From assembly GCA_021299635.1 (NCBI GenBank), contig JAJTFA010000001.1, forward strand, positions 657,842-721,841: DNA of 64,000 nt. The letters are read 5' to 3'. Made by a program: the position numbers and the translations under genes. Below, one piece after another: positions 26,196-34,817 of this stretch (position 1 is the first letter of the stretch; each line of letters begins with the position of its first letter). The notes under the pieces were generated by a model, which searched no databases, was not told where the DNA came from, and saw only the letters and a program-made list of their open reading frames with translations. The DNA comes from Sphingobacteriales bacterium (lineage in GTDB: Bacteria > Bacteroidota > Bacteroidia > UKL13-3).

Positions 26196-27494
26196 TTACT
26201 TTTTAGAGCCCTGAGAGAGAATCCATGCACCGGGGTTTTCTGATGTTTTGATATTCATTAACATCATTTCAGCTTCTTTGCGCGTGCGGAAGCGGGCATA
26301 GCTAACTCTTTTGCAATTGATGTTTTGGTTAAGCATTATCTCAGGCTCATAGCCTTTTTCTTTAAGCTGATTGTAATATTTAACGGCATTTCGCTCCTTG
26401 CAAAAAACCCCACCAATAATGTAATAAACAGAGTCGATTACAGCAGATTTTCCTGCAAGTTTGTTGGAAGGCATTTTTTTTACAGTTGGCTCGTTACCGG
26501 GTAGCTCAGGCAAAGCAGGTTCTAATGGTACTTTAACTTCCGGGTTGCTCAGGCTATCTGAAATGATGGGTAAAATATCACTTGGAGGAAAAGCCCAGTT
26601 ATGCTTTGCAAGAGCCAAATGCTGTGCATGCGAATAATAATCAATTACTGGAACTGCCGCTTCTTCAGTAACTTGAATGGTTTTTGCCGCTGCAGGTTGC
26701 TCTTGCTTAACGGTTGCATCAGCAAGGGGTGTAGAGTCAATTACGGCAACTAAGGATTCAACGGGCTGATTTATTTCGGCAGCGGGCTCTGCAGCTATAG
26801 GTTCTGATATGTGCTGAGGCTGTTGATTTGCAGTATCATTAAATATAGAATCGAACCAGGAAGAAACACTAAGTTGCATATTGTCTGGCTTTAAATCACT
26901 CAACTGGTGGTCTTGTAAAAATATCCACCCATTTATACCAAGCAGTAAAACCAATACTGCCACCAATGCCTTGGGCCCTATATTATTTTTGTTTCTTACC
27001 TTTTTTAATTCTTTGCGGTCTTTAAATACGCGGGCTTTCCCGATTTTAGCTGCACGTGCCGCAACAGGCTCTGCCTGGAGTGGTGCCAAGCCGAAAGAAG
27101 AGGGTAAGTAAGTATCTAGTTTATCAGGAAGAAAAACATAATTAGCATCGGCATTTAGCCTGAAATTACCGAAATCATTAACCTTGTAATGTTTCTGCAA
27201 CAGCAGCATTTGTTTAACCTGCTCAGTTAGATTTTGGATGTGATCTATGGCCTCATTGTAGTTAACTTGCCACGATTGTGAAACCTTGTTGGCCAGTAAA
27301 CCATCATTGGTTTTAAGGTTTTGGTTAAAGATGATTCTTTTAGATGGTGGTGTAATTACATGCGAAACCTGATCAATTCTTGCCGGCTCGCGGTTTCCCA
27401 CAAAACCACCTAACCCAGGAACAATTACACAATCGTGCTCATGCAGTAGTTCTTTGATGAATTGCCAAATCTGATTCAGGTCTTTTTCTGCCAT
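26196..27494 (-). CDS. HU-CCDC81 and SPOR domain envelope protein
   Basis: A 432-residue single-pass membrane protein. Residues 1 to about 140 match the bacterial HU-CCDC81 double domain (EHDCVIVPGLGGFVGNREPA; HYKVNDFGNFRLN), normally cytoplasmic. A membrane helix lies near 174-192 (ALVAVLVLLLGINGWIFL). A long Pro/Glu/Ala-rich periplasmic linker leads to a SPOR domain at about 353-432 (YYIIGGVFCKERNAVKYYNQ ... RVSYARFRTRKEAEMML), which binds denuded septal peptidoglycan. This Bacteroidota-specific layout suggests a role at the division site. Its neighbours are an outer-membrane barrel, a TPR protein and TonB on the same strand. Confidence 0.85.
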   Translation of the reverse strand: MAEKDLNQIWQFIKELLHEHDCVIVPGLGGFVGNREPARIDQVSHVITPPSKRIIFNQNLKTNDGLLANKVSQSWQVNYNEAIDHIQNLTEQVKQMLLLQKHYKVNDFGNFRLNADANYVFLPDKLDTYLPSSFGLAPLQAEPVAARAAKIGKARVFKDRKELKKVRNKNNIGPKALVAVLVLLLGINGWIFLQDHQLSDLKPDNMQLSVSSWFDSIFNDTANQQPQHISEPIAAEPAAEINQPVESLVAVIDSTPLADATVKQEQPAAAKTIQVTEEAAVPVIDYYSHAQHLALAKHNWAFPPSDILPIISDSLSNPEVKVPLEPALPELPGNEPTVKKMPSNKLAGKSAVIDSVYYIIGGVFCKERNAVKYYNQLKEKGYEPEIMLNQNINCKRVSYARFRTRKEAEMMLMNIKTSENPGAWILSQGSKK

Positions 27495-27565
27495 AATCTG
27501 AATCGCAATTTAAGCTAGCGACACCGATTAGGCAAATATTAGCATTAACGGGCTGAAAATTAGCC

Positions 27566-29182
27566 TTAAAAAGTAAGGGTAATGCCTCCCAATACATTTA
27601 TGCCATATACAGGCAATGCATACCAGCGTTGATATTTATTATTGGTAAGGTTATTTATATTTAGAAATAAAGAGGTGTTCTTATTGTATCGGTATTCAAG
27701 TCCTGTGTTTAAATCAACCCAGCCTTCAATACTTTGCTGTTCATTATTTTGCGCAATTAATACTTGGCGTTGGTTCATGGTGAAGGCTTCTGCCCTAAGT
27801 AAAATTTTATCGCCAATATTGTAATAAATATTGGTTTGTGTAGTAAAAGTTGGTCTTGAAGAAGGTGAGGCTAACTGCAGGCTATATCCAAAGTAGTTCA
27901 TCACAAAGCCTAAACGGAAGTCGTTTCCAAATTCATGATTAAGTTCTGCTTTTATATTGGTAAAGCCGGCAGAACTCCTATCGTATATAACTGTTGAGCT
28001 CAACAAAATGCTATCAGCGGCATAAAACAATAGGTTTTTAACAGTAGCAAAGGAAGCCTGAAGTAAGAAGGAGGTTTGCGGGCTTATAATACCTTTTAGA
28101 CCCGTGTAAAATTCAAAAGTATTATCAGTATTAAGAAAAGCAGTTTGCCTGATAAATGGATTTTCGGTGGCGAGGCTCCTGTAGGTATGTCGCTGCAGGT
28201 TACCGGTAATGCCTCCGAATGCAGTGAGGCTATTTTTAATGAGCATATATCCAGCTTCTGCCGTAGGGTAGAAGTGTATCTTTGTACTGCTTGCACTATC
28301 GTTGGCAAAGGTTGAGTTGAAGCCAACGGATATATAGGTTTTGTCGGTTATATTAAGTTTGTAGCGTGGATTAATGTCTACAAAAACGCGATCAAGTTTC
28401 TTGCTGCTGCTATCAATACCGGTTATCTGAACTTTGGTTTCTATATCAAGCGGGTTGCCTTTTAGGCTTTTTCTAAAAGTTCCGCCTATTTTAAAATCAT
28501 TTTCATTAACGGAACGGTTGTCACCGAATCTGTAATAGTTCAGGCTTATTTTATAAGATAATTTGCTGGTATCTTTTACCACATTGCTGTATGAAGATTG
28601 CAAATCAAAGCAGCTAAATACGTTTTCAATATCAGTACCTTCAGGCCTTTTCTCTTTGGTTTGGCCAAACACATTTACTCTGTTGCGATGGTAGGAAGCA
28701 TCAGCACTGAGTATGCCATTGCCCATAAATTTTTTTCCAAATAGATGAAGCGTATTGTTGCTAAAGGTGTTATCACCACTTGGGCTGGCCGATAAATGCT
28801 TATAAAAAACTCCAGCTTGCATGGTTTTGTTTCTAACGCTGTTTATGTATACCTCAAACAATGGCATATTGTAGTTGCCAAATCCAGCGCGGGTATAATT
28901 GTTTTTTAATTTAGGCAGAAGAGAGGTACCCATTGACAGTGGCTTTATGGTGTAGACGGTAGGGGTTACAGCATGTTGCAGCTTTTCCGGTATACTGTAG
29001 AAGAATTTGGGTTTGCTCATTTCAGGTATTTCCGGATTGGGATTGCTTTGGATTTTCATAGCGTCACTAAGCACCGGTTTAAATGCTTTGACCACATCAA
29101 CCACATCTGTGCGCAGTGTATCTTGAGCATAAGTATTTATTACCATTAGGAATAATACGCAGGTTAAATATAGTTTTCTCAT
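27566..29182 (-). CDS. Outer-membrane beta-barrel protein, TonB-receptor-like
   Basis: A 538-residue outer-membrane protein. The ATG at 29182 gives a signal peptide (MRKLYLTCVLFLMVINTYAQ); the frame's earlier TTG at 29191 is not needed. After about 80 residues that include VVDVVKAFKPVLSDAMK, the rest is alternating barrel strands ending in GINVLGGITLTF, with a terminal Phe. It has the barrel of TonB-dependent receptors (NLTNNKYQRW near the end) but no plug domain. It starts 14 bp after the stop of the TPR gene, so they form an operon. The pair TPR protein plus barrel recurs in Bacteroidota, to my knowledge; its function is not known. Confidence 0.78.
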   Translation of the reverse strand: MRKLYLTCVLFLMVINTYAQDTLRTDVVDVVKAFKPVLSDAMKIQSNPNPEIPEMSKPKFFYSIPEKLQHAVTPTVYTIKPLSMGTSLLPKLKNNYTRAGFGNYNMPLFEVYINSVRNKTMQAGVFYKHLSASPSGDNTFSNNTLHLFGKKFMGNGILSADASYHRNRVNVFGQTKEKRPEGTDIENVFSCFDLQSSYSNVVKDTSKLSYKISLNYYRFGDNRSVNENDFKIGGTFRKSLKGNPLDIETKVQITGIDSSSKKLDRVFVDINPRYKLNITDKTYISVGFNSTFANDSASSTKIHFYPTAEAGYMLIKNSLTAFGGITGNLQRHTYRSLATENPFIRQTAFLNTDNTFEFYTGLKGIISPQTSFLLQASFATVKNLLFYAADSILLSSTVIYDRSSAGFTNIKAELNHEFGNDFRLGFVMNYFGYSLQLASPSSRPTFTTQTNIYYNIGDKILLRAEAFTMNQRQVLIAQNNEQQSIEGWVDLNTGLEYRYNKNTSLFLNINNLTNNKYQRWYALPVYGINVLGGITLTF

Positions 29183-29196
29183 TACGGGCAAGGGGG

Positions 29197-32100
29197 TTAG
29201 TTATTTTGAATTTCTTTTTCTATTTCCGGTTTAGGAGCAGGTTTGTTTTTCTCTTCTTCTGCTATAATCTGCTGAAGTTTTTCTCTGGCAATTATTTTAA
29301 TATCTTCCCCATCATAATTATCCATCAAACTTTGCAGAGTTGCCTTAGCCTGGAAGGCATCTTTTTCTGATAAATACACATCGGCCAGTAGTATAAAGCC
29401 TTTGGCTACCCAAAATTCATAGGAAGAATAATTATCGCTTAGTTCAAAGATTTGTTTGCGGGCATTTTTATAGTCTTTGCGGTAGCTCATTAATTGTGCC
29501 TGATAATATTTACATTCTGCAGCCCATGCATTTTTGGTTTCTTTAACCACGAATTGCGCATGAGATATGGCAGAATCAGGCTGCATTTTTTGCATATAAT
29601 ATCTGGCCAGTATATATCTGGCTTCTATGGTACCTTCTTTTTGTGCAATGGTTGAATTGAGATAGCGCATGGCTACCTGAGCTGCTGTATCTGTTTTTTG
29701 CATTGTTGATGCGCATTTGAGCTGACCAAGCAGTGCAATGGCCATATTATCTCTGTTGCTGGCAATACGTTCCAATGAAGAATAATATTCAAATGATTTA
29801 GCATAATTTTTCTTCATCAAATGCAAAACTGCAGCTTGCCTGGTTGCTCTTTCTGTAAAATCATTCCTGTTGTATGTGGCTACATATTCATAGCAGGTAA
29901 GCGCTGAATCAAAATTCTTGAGTTTAAAATCGCATTCGGCTTTGTAGTAATTTGCTTTAAGTATGAAAAATCCTCCTTGAAAGCGGTTGATATAGTTTGC
30001 AAATCCTTTGGAAGATTTTGAACAATCTCCGTTTTTATAAAGATTAAAAGCTGATTCAAAAGTTACCGAATCCTCATAGGTAGGAGATATCACAACATTT
30101 GGTAATACTTTAACAAATTCTAAGTATTCGTCAATTTGACCTTTGTTTACGAATATGTTTTTTATAACCACAAGTGCTTCTCTGGCTTCAGGTGAAGTAG
30201 AAAACTGGTTAATGAGTTGTTTAAATGCATTCAGGGCATCTTCGTCATTATTTTGGTTGTATTGCGCAAGGCCCTTATTTAACAAAGCTTTTCTAATGTA
30301 GCTACTGCGTGGGTAGTTGTCGATAATATTTTGAAAGCCATTAACTGCAGTCGCATAATGTTCAGTTTGCAGGTTCACATTGGCAATTTCAAATAGTGCA
30401 TCATCGATATAGGGAGAGCGTTTAAACCCATCTATAATAGACTGAAGTGAAGCGATTTTATCATTACTTTTATTTTGCACACCCAGTATCATTGCTTTTT
30501 GATACAAGGCATAATCGCTACCGTTTAATTTCTTTTGAATAACAATATCATATGCTGCTATGGCTTTATCATAATTCCTTAATACAAAAAAGCAATCGGC
30601 AATGCGCATGGATGCATCCGTAAAGATTTCCGGATTTGCTCTGGCGTAATCCGTTTTAACAAAGGTTTCAAATTCAGTTATAGCAAAATCAAACTGCTCC
30701 TGTTTTAGTCTACAATAGCCCTTATTATAACTGCTCAGTGCATAAAATCGGGTATCCTTAATTTCATTGAATCCGGAAAATTTTAAATAGGCATCAAATG
30801 ACTGCTGGTAGTTGCCAAGTTTATAGTTTAACTCGCCAATCCAGAAATGGGCAAGTGCAAATAATTTTTTATCCGAATCGTTTCTGGAAGATTTGGTAAA
30901 GAGTTCGAGTGCGCCTGTGTAATCATTATTTAGGTAAAGTTCTTCTGCCCTGTAATAGCTAACCCTTTGTAAAGCTGTCTGATTATCCTTTGAAGGATTT
31001 TTAATGCTTTCAATAATCTGAATAGCTTCTTTATAATTTCTTGTATTAAGTAGCAGATTACTCAACAATGTTTTAGCCTCATCGATTGATGATGCTTCGG
31101 GATAGTTGTTTATATATTTAACCAAGTCTCTGAGGGCATCCTGCTGATTGCCCAGTTCATAGGATAGTTTAGCGAAATTATATAATGCCAGTTCTGTGAG
31201 CTCTTTATTAAAACCAATGCGGTAAGCAATATCAAATGTATTACGTGCTTTTTGTTTCTGATCAGTTTTTAGGTAGCAAACTGCCAGATGCATATTAGCA
31301 TACTGGGCGGTAGTGTCTTTTCCGGTTGCAACCTCCACCAGTTGCTCAATGGCTTTTTCAAACTGATTATTTTGAAAGTAAGAGTAGCCTAAGCGGTAAA
31401 TATCCTGATTGGTTTTGGATACAGGCGGATTGCTGTTAAATTTTTCAAGATAGGGAAGAGCCCTATTAAAATTACCAAGATGGTAGTAAGATTGGCCAAC
31501 TATTCCTGCTACATCAAATATTATTTCTTTGTTGCTAATGGTATCGGCAAATTGCACCACTTCATTGTACTGCTTGCGCGCAAAATAAATTTGTGCAATA
31601 TAAACCTGAGCCAGTGGGCCAAATGTTCTTGATTTTTGGGCTCTGGTAAAATGAAGCAATGCCTCATCATAATTCCCCTGCCTATATACCACATAGCCGT
31701 AGTAATAATTGGATGCATCATAAAATTTGCCTTGCTTATCTTTAATTGACTGAAAAGCAGTTTTCGATTCATCAAAACGTTCAGTTTTAAAGTAGCAGTA
31801 ACCTTTCATAAACCAGTATTCGTCTGCTTCATCAGGAGTTAGAGCGAGCGGGTCGGTCGTTTCAAAATGCTTAATAGCAGTTTTATTGTCTTTGTTCCTG
31901 TAGAAATATTTACCCAATTGGTAGTTGGCACATTGGGCTTTGGAGTGATCCGGATATTTGAGTCTAACATGATTGAGTAGATTAATTGCGTCTGCATTGA
32001 ATAGTTCCATTGCGCAAACTCCTGCATAATAAGCGGCATTGATTGCGGTTTCGCGATCGCGGCTTATTTCTGTATACAATATAAAGTGCTTTTGAGCAGC

Positions 32101-32250
32101 TGCATATTTTTCTTTTTCAAACAATTCAAGCGCTCTGTTGTAATAACGCAGTTGCTCATTGAATACAGCTGTTCGCTGCGCTTTAATCTGGAAAGACAAT
32201 TGAAAGCTGAGTAGGAGGGCAAAGCCTTTTAAAACTGATTTAAACTTCAT
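29197..32250 (-). CDS. Large exported tetratricopeptide-repeat protein
   Basis: A 1017-residue periplasmic TPR protein. The ATG at 32250 gives a signal peptide (MKFKSVLKGFALLLSFQLSF...KAQ); an ATG at 32259 is also possible. Nearly all of the chain is made of TPR-like helical pairs, with repeated consensus such as NYDEALLHFTRAQKS, NYQQSFDAYLKF, NYDKAIAAYDIVIQKK and HYATAVNGFQNIID, perhaps 18-22 copies. It ends with a charged tail (EEEKNKPAPKPEIEKEIQNN). TPR solenoids bind partner proteins; the partner is probably the barrel protein encoded 14 bp downstream. No lipobox was seen. Confidence 0.83.
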   Translation of the reverse strand: MKFKSVLKGFALLLSFQLSFQIKAQRTAVFNEQLRYYNRALELFEKEKYAAAQKHFILYTEISRDRETAINAAYYAGVCAMELFNADAINLLNHVRLKYPDHSKAQCANYQLGKYFYRNKDNKTAIKHFETTDPLALTPDEADEYWFMKGYCYFKTERFDESKTAFQSIKDKQGKFYDASNYYYGYVVYRQGNYDEALLHFTRAQKSRTFGPLAQVYIAQIYFARKQYNEVVQFADTISNKEIIFDVAGIVGQSYYHLGNFNRALPYLEKFNSNPPVSKTNQDIYRLGYSYFQNNQFEKAIEQLVEVATGKDTTAQYANMHLAVCYLKTDQKQKARNTFDIAYRIGFNKELTELALYNFAKLSYELGNQQDALRDLVKYINNYPEASSIDEAKTLLSNLLLNTRNYKEAIQIIESIKNPSKDNQTALQRVSYYRAEELYLNNDYTGALELFTKSSRNDSDKKLFALAHFWIGELNYKLGNYQQSFDAYLKFSGFNEIKDTRFYALSSYNKGYCRLKQEQFDFAITEFETFVKTDYARANPEIFTDASMRIADCFFVLRNYDKAIAAYDIVIQKKLNGSDYALYQKAMILGVQNKSNDKIASLQSIIDGFKRSPYIDDALFEIANVNLQTEHYATAVNGFQNIIDNYPRSSYIRKALLNKGLAQYNQNNDEDALNAFKQLINQFSTSPEAREALVVIKNIFVNKGQIDEYLEFVKVLPNVVISPTYEDSVTFESAFNLYKNGDCSKSSKGFANYINRFQGGFFILKANYYKAECDFKLKNFDSALTCYEYVATYNRNDFTERATRQAAVLHLMKKNYAKSFEYYSSLERIASNRDNMAIALLGQLKCASTMQKTDTAAQVAMRYLNSTIAQKEGTIEARYILARYYMQKMQPDSAISHAQFVVKETKNAWAAECKYYQAQLMSYRKDYKNARKQIFELSDNYSSYEFWVAKGFILLADVYLSEKDAFQAKATLQSLMDNYDGEDIKIIAREKLQQIIAEEEKNKPAPKPEIEKEIQNN

Positions 32251-32278
32251 GCAGTGCATCTTTAACGTTTATTAACGT

Positions 32279-32286
32279 CAAAGCTA
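32279..32286 (-). promoter_or_regulatory. Candidate -7 box of the TPR gene (TAGCTTTG)
   Basis: On the minus strand TAGCTTTG fully matches TAnnTTTG and lies 28 bp upstream of the ATG at 32250. No TTG is at the right -33 distance. A small inverted repeat, ACGTT-TATT-AACGT, lies in the predicted leader (about 32265-32278). Confidence 0.35.
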
Positions 32287-32301
32287 TCGGGCGGAGCAAA
32301 C

Positions 32302-34623
32302 TCAGAAGGATAAATTTATCCCCACTGTGGGAATAATTGGCAGCTGATCTACCCGTTTGTATTGGGTTCTGTCAAAATAAAAAATATTGGCTCTGTTGTA
32401 TACGTTGGTGGCAGCAGCAATTACAGTTAACGAAGTGCGTTTGCCAAAATTTAGTTTTTTAGACAGTGAAAAATCTAACCGGTGGAAATCAGGTAACCTA
32501 CCTTTATTAATATCGGTATAAAAAACGCCTAATGATCCGTTTTGGTTAACGTAATCAGTGCTAACACCATTCCCAAAGCGCATTTGCTCATAAAAACCCT
32601 GTGTTTGTGTAAAAGGGAATCCTGAACCGTAATTCCATCTAACATTAGCGCTCCAGCTGGCCTTGCTGCCAAATGAATAAGTGGTTACAATATTGATATT
32701 ATGTCTTCTGTCGAAATGAGGCATATAAGATCGCACGCCATCATTCCTGTTTACATAGGTAAGAGAATAAACCGCCCAAATATAAAAGCGTTTAAATTCG
32801 TATTTATACCTGAAATCCATGCCATATGCGTCTCCTGTTTCAATTATAAAATCAAACCGTTCGCTTTCCGGCCTAAATTGATTGACCTGGGTGTTGTCGT
32901 ATTTTTTATCACGATTAACATTCGTTAGCTGCGTAAAATCTTTATAAAATCCTTCTACGTTAATTTCGCCATGCTGTCCAACATCAATTTCTATACCGCC
33001 AATATAGTGTGTGGCAGTCTGCATGCGGTGAGTAATATCTTTTCCGTTATACCTGCTTGGAATGTTTTCAGAGCCTGATAGAAAGCCGTAGAAGAGATTA
33101 ACTACATCCTGATCCGAAACAGCACTTATAAGGTTTTGAGAGTACATTCCCCAGGCTCCTTTAATCCTAATGCGATCAGATAGATTATATTTAGCGCCCA
33201 GTCTCGGTTCATAAGAATTATTGCCTAGCGAGGCATAAGCCTGCACCCTGAATCCGGGTTCAATAATTAGCTTGCCAAATGTTTTTTTGTATTTAACAAA
33301 TCCGCAAAGTTCAGTAGTGCTTTCATCCTGTTTCATTTCCCTTCCATATTGGTTGGTGTAAATAAAATCAGTATTAAATCCATTAATTTCAAAGCCATAT
33401 TTGATATCGTCTTTACCAAGAAAATTGGTAAAGTTTAAGGCTACCGTAAAGCCTGAAACCCCGCTTTCTCTTGGATTATTATCGCCTTCTTTTTGGCTCA
33501 TTTCATAACGAGAATAGTTTACTGCACCATTAATAATGGTAGAGCCCTCAGGCACCACAAAGAAATTTGTACCCATGCCGTAGGCATTCCAGCTAAATTT
33601 TGTTTCGGGATAGTTAACCTGGTCATTAAAATTAAAACCAAATACATTTAGTTTACTGCCCCCTGAACCAACATATGACAGCTTCCCGTAAAGATCGTTA
33701 AAACTAAAGGGTAATCCGTTTGCATTGCCATTATTTTCTGAATAGTTATAAAGTGTTTTTGAAGTCTGATCGAGGTACGAAGTTTTGTAAGAAACCAAAT
33801 ATGAAGTGCTACCACTTTCTTCACTGAATTTAGCTAGTGGTCCTTCTAATAATAGCTTGGAAGTAATTGGATTAACCGACAGTTTTCCGCTAAACTCTTT
33901 CTTATTACCTTCACGGGTATTAATGTCCACTACTGCGCCAATGCGGCCTCCGTACTGTGCATTAAATCCGCCTGCAAATACTTCAGCACTTCTTATGATA
34001 TCTGCATCAAACACTGAAAATAAACCAATGGAGTGAAAGGGGTTGTAAATCATCATGCCGTCAATCATGATTCTGTTTTGCACAGGCGAACCCCCTCTAA
34101 TGTATAACTGCCCACCTTGGTCGCCACTAAATACCACACCGGGTAATACCTGCAAGTACTGCACCAAATCAGGCTCTCCGCCAAAAGTGGGTAATTGCTT
34201 AAGTTCTTTTTGCGTAATGGTTATGTTTGAAATCTTGACTTCTGTTTTTGCTTTTTGTCTTTCACCTGAGATAACAACCTCTTCCAGTTGTTTGGTAACT
34301 TTTTTCAGATACAAGTTTTGATTGGTGATGCCACCTTCTTTAATATTTATTACTGCAATTCCGGTATCATATCCAATTGAGAAGCATTTTAGCGTGTATC
34401 TGCCGGGCTTAATTTTTGATAAAACATAAAATCCGTTGATATCTGTAGCCTTGCCTAACATGTTTTCTTGCAAGTAAACAGGTGTAAAGATGAGAGGCTC
34501 ACCGTTTTCCTTATCATATACAAATCCTCTTACTTCACCGGTTTGTGCATGGCTCAAAACAGAATAGAACAAAGGTGCAAGGAGCAGCAAAACTTTGCAG
34601 AAAGGGGTAAGGGTGCTTTTCAT
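32302..34623 (-). CDS. TonB-dependent outer-membrane receptor with CarboxypepD_reg-like domain
   Basis: A 773-residue receptor. The signal peptide (MKSTLTPFCKVLLLLAP...SHAQ) starts at the ATG at 34623; the upstream ATG at 34653 lies before the predicted promoter box and is rejected. Residues about 25-110 are a CarboxypepD_reg-like beta-sandwich (GEVRGFVYDKENGEPLIFTP), then a plug domain (LPTFGGEPDLVQYLQVLPGV; QLYIRGGSPVQNRIMIDGM) and a barrel ending in VGINLSF. It imports a ligand using TonB energy. No SusD partner is adjacent, so a nutrient cannot be named; siderophore, vitamin or peptide uptake are all open. Confidence 0.9.
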   Translation of the reverse strand: MKSTLTPFCKVLLLLAPLFYSVLSHAQTGEVRGFVYDKENGEPLIFTPVYLQENMLGKATDINGFYVLSKIKPGRYTLKCFSIGYDTGIAVINIKEGGITNQNLYLKKVTKQLEEVVISGERQKAKTEVKISNITITQKELKQLPTFGGEPDLVQYLQVLPGVVFSGDQGGQLYIRGGSPVQNRIMIDGMMIYNPFHSIGLFSVFDADIIRSAEVFAGGFNAQYGGRIGAVVDINTREGNKKEFSGKLSVNPITSKLLLEGPLAKFSEESGSTSYLVSYKTSYLDQTSKTLYNYSENNGNANGLPFSFNDLYGKLSYVGSGGSKLNVFGFNFNDQVNYPETKFSWNAYGMGTNFFVVPEGSTIINGAVNYSRYEMSQKEGDNNPRESGVSGFTVALNFTNFLGKDDIKYGFEINGFNTDFIYTNQYGREMKQDESTTELCGFVKYKKTFGKLIIEPGFRVQAYASLGNNSYEPRLGAKYNLSDRIRIKGAWGMYSQNLISAVSDQDVVNLFYGFLSGSENIPSRYNGKDITHRMQTATHYIGGIEIDVGQHGEINVEGFYKDFTQLTNVNRDKKYDNTQVNQFRPESERFDFIIETGDAYGMDFRYKYEFKRFYIWAVYSLTYVNRNDGVRSYMPHFDRRHNINIVTTYSFGSKASWSANVRWNYGSGFPFTQTQGFYEQMRFGNGVSTDYVNQNGSLGVFYTDINKGRLPDFHRLDFSLSKKLNFGKRTSLTVIAAATNVYNRANIFYFDRTQYKRVDQLPIIPTVGINLSF

Positions 34624-34634
34624 ATTCAGAGGCG

Positions 34635-34666
34635 CGAAGATATTAAGCTTCATTCAATTCAAGCAA
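34635..34666 (-). promoter_or_regulatory. Promoter of the TonB-dependent receptor gene
   Basis: On the minus strand TTG (34666-34664) and TATCTTCG (34642-34635) are 21 bp apart. The -7 box differs from TAnnTTTG at one position. The start point near 34629 leaves a leader of only a few bases before the ATG at 34623. Confidence 0.5.
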
Positions 34667-34750
34667 TAAATGTTTGTACAAGACATCTTTATTACGGGCT
34701 ATCGGTTGCATATTTTACAGAATAAACAAGGCTATTTATAAGATATTGGC

Positions 34751-34781
34751 TTTGTTAGACGTTGATTAATTGCTATTTTTG
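34751..34781 (+). promoter_or_regulatory. Promoter of the polysaccharide locus
   Basis: TTTG at 34751-34754 and TATTTTTG at 34774-34781 are 19 bp apart, a full match to the Bacteroidota -33/-7 promoter. Transcription would start near 34787, about 30 nt before the ATG at 34818. It likely drives the long plus-strand gene set that follows. Confidence 0.75.
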
Positions 34782-34817
34782 CCACATTACCCATTATACG
34801 CTTTGTATAAATCAAGT

